Positions 1 through 5,905 of a stretch of DNA of 11,866 nucleotides are shown here, piece by piece. Every line of letters starts with the position of its first letter. Within the stretch, counting starts at the first letter, position 1. A program made the translations under genes and the position numbers. The stretch spans positions 1-11,866 of the forward strand of contig CAAGNN010000002.1 of the NCBI GenBank assembly GCA_900771325.1, in the 5' to 3' direction. A model generated the notes under the pieces. That model was given only the letters and a program-made list of their open reading frames with translations. It had not been told where the DNA came from and did not search any database. Source of the DNA: Kiritimatiellia bacterium (GTDB lineage Bacteria; Verrucomicrobiota; Kiritimatiellia; RFP12; DVOR01).

Positions 1-1583
1 AAGCTCTGCTTGGCGTTGCGGACGCGGAAGAGGGGGGTCTCGAGGATGAAGAGGCGGCCGTCGCGGATGATGTGGTCGAAGAAGCGCAGGAAGAAGGTGA
101 TGAGGAGGTTGCGGATGTGCAGGCCGTCGACATCGGCATCGGTGGCGAGGACGACCTTGCCGTAGCGCAGGGTGTCGGGGGTCTGCTCAATGCCCAGGGT
201 CTTGACCAGGTCGTAGAACTCTTTGTTCTTGTAGATGGCATCGCGCTTCAGGTCGCAGACATTCAACGGCTTGCCGCGAAGCTTGAAGACGGCCTGGGTT
301 TGCGTGTCGCGGGCGGTGGCTACGGTGCCGCCGGCGGACTTACCTTCCACGAGGAAGATCATCGTCTCTTCGCCCTTGCCCTTGGCCTTGTCGAGGTGCT
401 GCTTGCAGTCAACCAGCTCCTCGACGCGCACGGCGCTCTGCTTGGCGCGCTCCTGGACCATCTTGCGTAGGCCCTTCATATCCTCGCGCAGCTTGCGCGT
501 CTCCTCGACCTTGTTGAGCAGGCGCTCGGCGGCCTCGGGGTGGCGGTGAAGCTCGTTCTCGACCACCTTGCGCACTTCGGCCACCAACTCGGCGCGGATT
601 TCGGGATTGCCGAGCTTGTTCTTGGTCTGGCTCTCGAAGACGGGGTCTTGCAGGCGCACGGCGATGGCGGCGACGATGCCGTCGCGGGCAATCTCGCCCT
701 CGTAGCGCTTCTTGGAGAACTCCTGCACGCCCTTGAGGAAGCCCTCCTTGAAGGCGGTCAGGTGGGTGCCACCGTCGTTGGTGTACTGGCCGTTGACAAA
801 GGAGTAGGTGTCTTCGCCCATATGGTTGGTGTGGGTGAAGGCCAGCTCAAACTGCACAAAGCTTAGGCCCTCGACCTTGACGCGCGCGTGGAGCGGCTCG
901 TAGAGTTGCTCCATTGCCGCCTCGGCGTTGATGAGGTCCAGCAGGCCATTCTCCGAACAGAAGCTCTCGCCATTGAGGTCGAGCGTCAGCCCGGCATTCA
1001 GGTAGGCATACATTCGCAGCCGCCGCTGGACGTGCTCCTCGCGGAAGGCGAACTTGGGGAAGATAGTAATGTCCGGCAGGAAGGAGATATAGGTGCCGTT
1101 ACGCTCCTTGCTCTCGCCCTCGCGCTGGTCGACCAGCTTGCCGCGGACGAAGGTGGCCTCAAAGAACTTGCCTTCGCGCTGGGAGCGGACGGTGAAGCGC
1201 TCGGAGAGGGCGTTGACAGCCTTGGTGCCCACGCCATTCATTCCCACCGAGCATTGGAAGACGGCGTCGTTGTATTTGCCGCCGGTGTTAATCTGGCTGA
1301 CGCAGTCGATGACCTTGCCGAGCGGAATGCCGCGCCCATAATCGCGCACCGAGACTTCCCCGCTGGCGTAGTTCAGCTTGATGACCACCCGCTTGCCGAA
1401 GCCCATCATAAACTCGTCGATGGCGTTGTCGATCACTTCCTTGAGCAGGATGTAGATGCCATCTTCGTACTGCGAACCGTCACCCTTGCGCCCAATATAC
1501 ATCCCCGTGCGCAGGCGGATGTGCTCGAGCGCTTCGAGGTGTTGAATCTGTGATTCGTCGTAGGTTGCCAATCCCTTGGCCAT
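1..1583 (-). CDS. parE: DNA topoisomerase IV subunit B / GyrB-type ATPase subunit (partial, C-terminus off window)
   Basis: ATPase subunit of a type IIA topoisomerase. With the A subunit (ParC/GyrA) it passes one DNA duplex through another in an ATP-dependent way to decatenate or relax DNA in the cytoplasm. About 527 codons are visible. The GHKL ATPase domain shows KEVIDNAIDE (catalytic Glu about residue 49), DYGRGIP (about 81-87) and GMNGVGTKAVNALS. The TOPRIM domain shows EGKSA (413-417) and DADVDG (482-487). The N-terminal region (HIRLRTGMYIGRKGDGS, then DGIYILLKEVIDN) follows the Bacteroidota/PVC ParE-like type rather than proteobacterial GyrB. The start at 1583 is set by a perfect AAGGAGG six bases upstream. 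Odd point: the usual TOPRIM EGDSA reads EGKSA. The frame is open to the window edge. GyrB versus ParE cannot be separated with certainty from sequence alone. Confidence 0.93.
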   Translation of the reverse strand, partial: MAKGLATYDESQIQHLEALEHIRLRTGMYIGRKGDGSQYEDGIYILLKEVIDNAIDEFMMGFGKRVVIKLNYASGEVSVRDYGRGIPLGKVIDCVSQINTGGKYNDAVFQCSVGMNGVGTKAVNALSERFTVRSQREGKFFEATFVRGKLVDQREGESKERNGTYISFLPDITIFPKFAFREEHVQRRLRMYAYLNAGLTLDLNGESFCSENGLLDLINAEAAMEQLYEPLHARVKVEGLSFVQFELAFTHTNHMGEDTYSFVNGQYTNDGGTHLTAFKEGFLKGVQEFSKKRYEGEIARDGIVAAIAVRLQDPVFESQTKNKLGNPEIRAELVAEVRKVVENELHRHPEAAERLLNKVEETRKLREDMKGLRKMVQERAKQSAVRVEELVDCKQHLDKAKGKGEETMIFLVEGKSAGGTVATARDTQTQAVFKLRGKPLNVCDLKRDAIYKNKEFYDLVKTLGIEQTPDTLRYGKVVLATDADVDGLHIRNLLITFFLRFFDHIIRDGRLFILETPLFRVRNAKQS

Positions 1584-1589
1584 GCGGTT

Positions 1590-1596
1590 CCTCCTT
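1590..1596 (-). promoter_or_regulatory. Strong ribosome binding site of the topoisomerase gene
   Basis: Minus-strand AAGGAGG, a full match to the anti-Shine-Dalgarno sequence, six bases before the ATG at 1583. It fixes the start of the topoisomerase gene. Confidence 0.85.
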
Positions 1597-1611
1597 GGTT
1601 CAATGCGCGGC

Positions 1612-1620
1612 AGTATAGCA
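1612..1620 (-). promoter_or_regulatory. Putative extended -10 promoter for the topoisomerase gene
   Basis: Minus-strand TGC-TATACT, an extended -10 element (TGn plus a 5/6 match to TATAAT), about 28 bases before the start codon. No good -35 lies 16-18 bases upstream, consistent with an extended -10 promoter. Inferred from sequence only. Confidence 0.5.
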
Positions 1621-1687
1621 CAATTGGAACGCCGCCGTTGCGCCCGGGGACACGGTGGCAATGGGTGGAAGATAACTTGGCGGTTAT

Positions 1688-1806
1688 CGATAGACGATAG
1701 ACGATAGACGTGAAGCGCGGCAAGCCGCGACGGGCACACCGTTGGGATTAGGCCGGGCCCTCCACCTCAGGCGCCAGCTTTTCCGTCTATCGTCTATCGT
1801 CCATCG
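1688..1806. repeat. 119-bp element with 23-bp inverted terminal arms made of GATAGAC heptamers
   Basis: The left arm 1688-1710 consists of three head-to-tail GATAGAC-type heptamers. The right arm 1784-1806 is its reverse complement with one mismatch. The 73 bases between them hold a small hairpin at 1716-1729 (CGCGGC, AA loop, GCCGCG). The element fills most of the gap between the zinc-ribbon/EIIA gene, whose stop lies 4 bases away at 1811, and the topoisomerase promoter. It could be a small interspersed repeat, a non-autonomous mobile element, or a bidirectional transcript-end structure; there is no T-run to make it a classic terminator. Confidence 0.8.
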
Positions 1807-1810
1807 TGAA

Positions 1811-2644
1811 TCACTTAATCGCGTAGCGAGTGGCCTTGGTGAGGGCCTTCCAAAGGGCTGTGGGCGTTTCGGCAGCGAGGAGGGCCTTGCGGTTGGCCTC
1901 GCTGAGGAACGCGCGCATCAGGTTGGCGCTCAGGATGGTGTAGAAGGCGCTGACGGCAGTGGGGATGGTGATGAGGAAGACGATGTTCACCTGCGAGCCC
2001 TCGGCATCCCAGGTAAAAGGCTCGCGGCTGACGCCACAGGCGAGGGTCAAGGGCCCGCCCTCCACCCCGCGGATATGCGGGAAGGCCAGACCGTGCTCCA
2101 TCGCCGTACTGAAGATCGACTCGCGGTTCATCGCCGCCGAGATCAGCTTGTCGGCGCGCGAGACAAAGCCGCCGGTCTCCATCCGTGCCGCCAAGACCTC
2201 GATGGCGTCCTCGGCCGACCCGGCCAACAGGTCCGGCACCATCAGCGATTCGGCCGAGAAGCGCGAGATGCCATTCTTGCGCGGCTCGGCGCGCGAAGGC
2301 GTGGCCCCCACCCACTGCGGCGCGTCAAGCTCCTCAAAGAGAATGCGCGAGCACCCCGGGCAGGTCTGCAGGCTCTGACATTGCCGCACGGCCTGGATGT
2401 GGCTCACCGGCAAGCGCATCCCGCACACCGCGCAGCAACTATTGTGCACCGGCGACATAATCACGTGGTTGCGGTTGAAGAGCCGCAGATAGAACTCCTG
2501 GACCGGCCGCGGCAGGGTCTTGGTCATCTCCTCAATCGACTGATTGAGCTCCACCAGGTTCTCGCTGCTCTCGGTGGCGAGGTGCTCATCGCGCGCCAAA
2601 ATCAAATCTTGAAGTTGGCACAACTGGTTGACAACGCTCTTCAT
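1811..2644 (-). CDS. C4 zinc-ribbon protein fused to a PTS EIIA type 2 domain
   Basis: 277 aa, probably cytoplasmic: no signal peptide or membrane segment. Residues about 1-60 are helical and probably coiled coil. Residues 71-98 form a C4 zinc ribbon (CAVCGMRLP, then CPGC; Cys71, 74, 95, 98) with the pattern of the zf-RING_7/CdsZ-like family, which often has such a coiled coil in front. Residues about 128-270 match the EIIA mannitol/fructose/Ntr (type 2) fold: an ALLE-like helix, then HGLAFPH with the expected phospho-accepting His190, then FLITIP. EIIA domains accept phosphate from HPr; stand-alone Ntr types are regulators rather than transporters. No other PTS genes are in view, so a regulatory role is inferred. 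The start at 2644 has AGAGG six bases upstream. The gene follows a terminator (2681-2720) and no clear promoter was seen. Confidence 0.8.
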   Translation of the reverse strand: MKSVVNQLCQLQDLILARDEHLATESSENLVELNQSIEEMTKTLPRPVQEFYLRLFNRNHVIMSPVHNSCCAVCGMRLPVSHIQAVRQCQSLQTCPGCSRILFEELDAPQWVGATPSRAEPRKNGISRFSAESLMVPDLLAGSAEDAIEVLAARMETGGFVSRADKLISAAMNRESIFSTAMEHGLAFPHIRGVEGGPLTLACGVSREPFTWDAEGSQVNIVFLITIPTAVSAFYTILSANLMRAFLSEANRKALLAAETPTALWKALTKATRYAIK

Positions 2645-2680
2645 AAACGCCTCTTTCGTTAGGTCAGGTGGGGGAATGGG

Positions 2681-2720
2681 AAAAGAAAAGGGCAGACGGC
2701 CGGGGGACCATCTGCCTTTT
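2681..2720 (-). terminator. Intrinsic terminator of the pyrH-frr operon
   Basis: On the minus strand, 15 bases after the stop of the TIKL-repeat protein, GGCAGA (2716-2711) pairs with TCTGCC (2696-2691) around a 14-base loop. It is followed by C and a T-rich tail (TTTTCTTTT). The AAAA before the stem can also pair with the first Ts. It probably ends the pyrH-frr transcript. Confidence 0.8.
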
Positions 2721-2734
2721 GGGACTCGTTACGC

Positions 2735-3760
2735 TTAGAGCACGCGCTCGAAGGGGAGCGAGTGGAGCGTGTTGCCGGTGGCGGGGGTGCCGTTGGGCGA
2801 AGCAGCGTGCTTCTGCAAAATCAGGCACACGGCCGCCGTCACGATAATCGAGGCCACCGCCGAGATGATGCCGATAATCGTGAAGATCTTGGCACCGGTC
2901 GACTCGGCCACAGGCGCTGCCGTGGGCATCGCGGGGAGGTCGTCCAAACTCTCCAAACTCTCGAGCTGTTCCATCGGCTCGGCCTCCTCGGCCTTGGGCG
3001 CGCCAACATTCTTCTTGAGCCCGAGGGTGGGCTTGGGCGCACCGCCGGGGCGGGCGAGCTTAATGGTCTTGGCCTCCGCGGCATCCCCAGCGGCACCGCC
3101 GGCAACCGACGCCATCGGCGCGGAAGTCGTCGGCTTGGGGGCGGCCGGGCGGACCTGCCGCTGGAGCTTGATGGTCTTCTGCGTGGTGTTCGAGAGCGGC
3201 GCATTCGACTGGATATTGCCCAGCACCGAATCGAGCTCAATACGCGCAGTCTTGGACTTCTTGGCCTGGACCGCCTCGGGCGTTTCGGCCTTCTCGGGGG
3301 TCGCCGTCTGGCTGATGGGCTTGAGCTTGATGGTGGCGGCCTCGGCATCAGCGGCCATCGGCTTATCGGTCAGTTCCGGGGGAAGCTCGATGCGCGAAGT
3401 CTGGCGCTTAGCCTGCTGAGAGGCGGCAGCCATTCCGTCGGGCGTGGCCGCCGGGGTGGGGGCCGGAGCAGCCTCTGCAGCCGGAGCGGCTGGAGCCGCC
3501 GCTGGGGTGGGGCGCTTGAGGGTAATCTTGGGTGCAGCCGGGGCCGCAGGAGCTTCAGGCGCAGGGGCCGGGGCTGCGGCTTCGGGGGCCGGCGGCGGCG
3601 CGGGGGGCGCGGCCGGAGCGCTTGCTTCGACAGGGGCGGGGGCCGGGGCCGCAGGTGCAGGCGCGGGGGCACTTGCCGGGGCCGGGGCGGCCGCAGACGC
3701 AGGCCGTGCGCCGGCGGGACGCAACTTGATGGTAATCTTCTTGCGGGGTTCTTCTGCCAT
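2735..3760 (-). CDS. Ala/Pro-rich single-pass membrane protein with repeated TIKL/RIEL motifs
   Basis: 341 aa, function not recognised. It has no N-terminal signal sequence. Residues about 20-115 are Ala/Pro low complexity. A short charged beta-like motif recurs: ITIKLRP (9-15), ITLKRP (79-84), SRIELPP (122-128), ATIKLKP (142-148), TARIELD (171-177), KTIKLQ (195-200) and KTIKLARP (231-238). An acidic stretch (257-275) leads to one hydrophobic helix (about 291-316) and a 25-residue tail. Predicted topology is a long N-terminal part in the cytoplasm with the tail outside, like a tail-proximal anchor. The ATG at 3760 follows AGGAG by ten bases. The gene lies 43 bases after frr and before a strong terminator, so it is probably the last gene of the pyrH operon. 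The repeated motifs could be docking or modification sites; this is speculation. Confidence 0.75.
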   Translation of the reverse strand: MAEEPRKKITIKLRPAGARPASAAAPAPASAPAPAPAAPAPAPVEASAPAAPPAPPPAPEAAAPAPAPEAPAAPAAPKITLKRPTPAAAPAAPAAEAAPAPTPAATPDGMAAASQQAKRQTSRIELPPELTDKPMAADAEAATIKLKPISQTATPEKAETPEAVQAKKSKTARIELDSVLGNIQSNAPLSNTTQKTIKLQRQVRPAAPKPTTSAPMASVAGGAAGDAAEAKTIKLARPGGAPKPTLGLKKNVGAPKAEEAEPMEQLESLESLDDLPAMPTAAPVAESTGAKIFTIIGIISAVASIIVTAAVCLILQKHAASPNGTPATGNTLHSLPFERVL

Positions 3761-3803
3761 AGTGAGCGCTCTCCTAGGTGGACGGTGGAAAGGGTAGGGG
3801 CCG

Positions 3804-4367
3804 TTAGACGGCCATCACCTCGGCCTCCTTGGCCTTGGTGTCGGCATCGACCTTGCCGACCTTGGCGTCGGTCAGCTTCTGGATGTCGTCGAGGCCCTTC
3901 TTGGCCTCGTCTTCGGAAATCTTGCCATCCTTCTGCAGGGCCTTGATGGCATCATTGGCGTCGCGGCGGACGTTGCGGATGGCCACGCGGCACTCTTCGG
4001 CCTGGGTCTTGGCCACCTTGACGATCTCCTTGCGGCGCTCTTCGGTGAGTTCGGGCATCATAATCCGGATGAGGCGGCCATCGTTGCGCGGGGTGACGCC
4101 GAGGTTGGCGGCGAGGATGGCCTTCTCGATGTCGGCCAAGACCGAGGGATCGAAGGGGGCGATGGTGATCTGGCGCGGCTCGGGGGTGGAGATGTTGGCC
4201 ATATCGCGCAGGCGGGTGGGCACGCCATAGTAAGGCACTTGCAGGGAATCGACGAGCGAGGGAGAGGCTTTGCCGGTGCGCAGACCGGAGAAGCGCTCCT
4301 TCAAGGAAGCGAGGGCGCCATCCATGCGCGTGGTGGCATCTTTGATCACGTCTTGGGCGTTAGTCAT
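3804..4367 (-). CDS. frr: Ribosome recycling factor
   Basis: 187 aa, the usual RRF length (E. coli 185). With EF-G it splits the post-termination ribosome into subunits. Family landmarks are clear: an N-terminal helix ending in LRTGKASPSLVDSL, then VPYYGVPTRLRDMANIS, the conserved DPSVLADIEKAI, LGVTPRNDGRLIRIMMPELTEERR, and NVRRDANDAIK. I chose the ATG at 4367 over the in-frame TTG two codons upstream (4373), because GAGA sits at normal spacing from the ATG and too close to the TTG. It lies 33 bases after pyrH, the common pyrH-frr order, and is probably co-transcribed with it. Confidence 0.97.
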   Translation of the reverse strand: MTNAQDVIKDATTRMDGALASLKERFSGLRTGKASPSLVDSLQVPYYGVPTRLRDMANISTPEPRQITIAPFDPSVLADIEKAILAANLGVTPRNDGRLIRIMMPELTEERRKEIVKVAKTQAEECRVAIRNVRRDANDAIKALQKDGKISEDEAKKGLDDIQKLTDAKVGKVDADTKAKEAEVMAV

Positions 4368-4400
4368 CGTCAACGTCTCTTTCTTTGGAATGATACGGAG

Positions 4401-5120
4401 TTAAAAGTCTGCGACCACGGTGCCGAGCCCCGGCTCGCCGCAAGCAACGCGGCGCAAGACGTCGGGCGCGTGGAAGTCGAATACAACAATCGGAATGGCG
4501 TTATCGCGGCAGAGCGCAAAGGCCGCCGCGTCCATCACATTCAGCCGCTTGGCCAGGGCCTCTTCGCACGAAAGGCGCTCGTAGCGCGTGGCCGTGGGGT
4601 CCTTCTTCGGGTCGGCGGTGTAGACGCCATCGACCTTCGTGGCCTTCAGGAGTGCATCGGCCCCAATCTCCGCAGCGCGCAGGGCCGCGCCTGAATCGGT
4701 GGAGAAGAAGGGATTGCCCGTCCCGCCGGCGAAGATGACCACCACCCCGCGCGAGAGGAGCTTGAGGGCCTTGCGGACATTGAAGGGCGTGGCGATCTGC
4801 GGCATCTGCTGGGCGGTCATCACCACCGCCGGCGTGCCTGCACGCTCCAAGGCATTCTGCACCGCCAAGGCATTGATAATCGTGGCGAGCATTCCCATCG
4901 TGTCGCCAATCACCCGGTTGGTTCCGCTCTGGACCCCCGAGAGCCCCCGAAAGATGTTCCCGCCCCCGAGCACAACCCCCACCTCAACGCCCAACTTCAC
5001 CAGCCCCGTCAAGCGCTCGGCCACATCGGCCAAAATCGTCTCGTCGTGGCAAGCCGTCGACTGCCCCTTGAGGACTTCCCCACTGAGCTTGAGCAAGATA
5101 CGTTTGTACTTCGGTTGCAT
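4401..5120 (-). CDS. pyrH: UMP kinase
   Basis: 239 aa, typical for bacterial UMP kinase, a hexameric amino-acid-kinase-fold enzyme that phosphorylates UMP to UDP with ATP in pyrimidine nucleotide synthesis. Landmarks: KRILLKLSGE near the N-terminus, GGGNIFRG (52-59), GDTMGMLAT (72-80), GGTGNPFFSTDSGAALRA (132-149, substrate region), KATKVDGVYTADPKKDP (159-175, nucleotide region) and MDAAAFALCRDN (196-207). The ATG at 5120 has GGGAA upstream at good spacing. A TATAAT promoter lies directly upstream. The usual rpsB-tsf pair does not precede it here; the upstream gene is an exported protein of unknown function. Confidence 0.97.
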   Translation of the reverse strand: MQPKYKRILLKLSGEVLKGQSTACHDETILADVAERLTGLVKLGVEVGVVLGGGNIFRGLSGVQSGTNRVIGDTMGMLATIINALAVQNALERAGTPAVVMTAQQMPQIATPFNVRKALKLLSRGVVVIFAGGTGNPFFSTDSGAALRAAEIGADALLKATKVDGVYTADPKKDPTATRYERLSCEEALAKRLNVMDAAAFALCRDNAIPIVVFDFHAPDVLRRVACGEPGLGTVVADF

Positions 5121-5144
5121 ACTGGTTCCCTATTTACAAGGTGC

Positions 5145-5173
5145 ATTATAGGCCAACTGTGGCCGAAACGCAA
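5145..5173 (-). promoter_or_regulatory. Sigma-70-type promoter of the pyrH-frr operon
   Basis: Minus-strand TATAAT (5150-5145), a perfect -10, preceded by a 17-base spacer and a weak -35 TTGCGT (5173-5168, TTG conserved). The predicted transcript start is near 5137, leaving a leader of about 17 bases before pyrH. The spacer contains GGCCA/TGGCC as an inverted pair (5151-5164), which could be an operator or chance. Confidence 0.65.
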
Positions 5174-5278
5174 GCAAAATCCTCTCATTCCTCGCCGTGG
5201 GGCGCTTCATCCCGATGTCTATATAGAATAGGCTATGGCGCGAGAGCCCAAAAGCCCTACGCCTTGAGCAATGAACGC

Positions 5279-5884
5279 TTATTGCGCTACCGGCGCCTCG
5301 GGGGCTGGAGCCGGGATTTCGGGGGCTGTGGCCGGCGCTTCGTCGGGGGCTGGATCCAGCGTTTCCGGGGCTGGAGCCGGCGCTTCGGGGGCAGGTTCGG
5401 CGACGGCTTCGACGGCCTCGCGGTAGAGCGCCACGGCCTCCTGGAACTTGACCGGGTCGAGGGGCTCAAAGGTGACGGCTTGGGCGGGGTAGGCCCACAC
5501 GGCCAAGACGCGGTTGTCCGCTTCGCGCACTTGGTAGACGCATTCTCCCTGCGCGGTCTCGGCGGAGAAGGGGTGCAAGGCGCGGTAGATTTGCCAGACG
5601 GTTCCGCGCGCTTCTTGCGGGAGGTCCTCCGGCCAGACCACCTGGGTGAACTGGAGATAGTCGAGGTTCTTGGTGGCGGCCATTTGCCCGAGGTCTCGGT
5701 CGATATGCGTTTCGGAGTTGGGAAAGGAACGAATCCGGCCGACGGCGAAGAGCGTCTCTTGAACTTTAGTGGCCCGCCGGGAGAGGATCTCTGCCTGATG
5801 GGCCTGAAAGAGGGACTTTGCCTCGGAGGCTCCCAAGAGCGGGAGCGCGAGGCAAAGCGAAAGGAGCGCCAACGGTGTTTTCAT
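5279..5884 (-). CDS. Small exported protein with Pro/Ala/Glu-rich C-terminal tail, unknown function
   Basis: 201 aa. Residues 1-20 look like a signal peptide (MKTPLALLSLCLALPLLGAS), without a lipobox at the cleavage site. Residues about 25-150 are a compact alpha/beta region with a single Cys (115); the segment from about 40 to 135 could be a diverged LPP20-like fold, but this is weak. Residues about 160-200 are a PAPE-type repeat tail encoded by short DNA repeats. The ATG at 5884 is preceded by GGAG at nine bases. It lies 21 bases after the upstream gene and is the last member of the envelope cassette, followed by the separate pyrH promoter. Probably periplasmic; the tail may be a flexible linker or cell-wall-interacting segment. 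No family recognised. Confidence 0.7.
   Translation of the reverse strand: MKTPLALLSLCLALPLLGASEAKSLFQAHQAEILSRRATKVQETLFAVGRIRSFPNSETHIDRDLGQMAATKNLDYLQFTQVVWPEDLPQEARGTVWQIYRALHPFSAETAQGECVYQVREADNRVLAVWAYPAQAVTFEPLDPVKFQEAVALYREAVEAVAEPAPEAPAPAPETLDPAPDEAPATAPEIPAPAPEAPVAQ
5289..5392. repeat. Short tandem repeats coding the Pro/Ala/Glu tail
   Basis: At least four degenerate units of 21-24 bases of the type GGCTGGAGCCGGCGCTTCGGG follow each other, coding PAPE-like residues on the minus strand. Unit lengths are multiples of three, so copy changes would keep the frame. Confidence 0.65.
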
Positions 5885-5905
5885 CGGTGTTCGCTCCAGA
5901 TAAGG

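Noticed and set aside
888..1553. A 221-codon plus-strand open frame
   Set aside because: It is antisense to the conserved ATPase domain of the topoisomerase gene.
1688..1806. Heptamer repeats as a CRISPR array
   Set aside because: The repeats are 7 bases, contiguous and inverted, with no spacers and no cas genes.
2762..3946. A 394-codon plus-strand open frame
   Set aside because: Low-complexity Gly/Arg translation opposite the Ala/Pro-rich gene, running into frr. It arises from base composition.
5218..5227. TCTATATAGA palindrome as a second promoter or operator
   Set aside because: No matching -35 at a usable distance and no second copy; probably chance.
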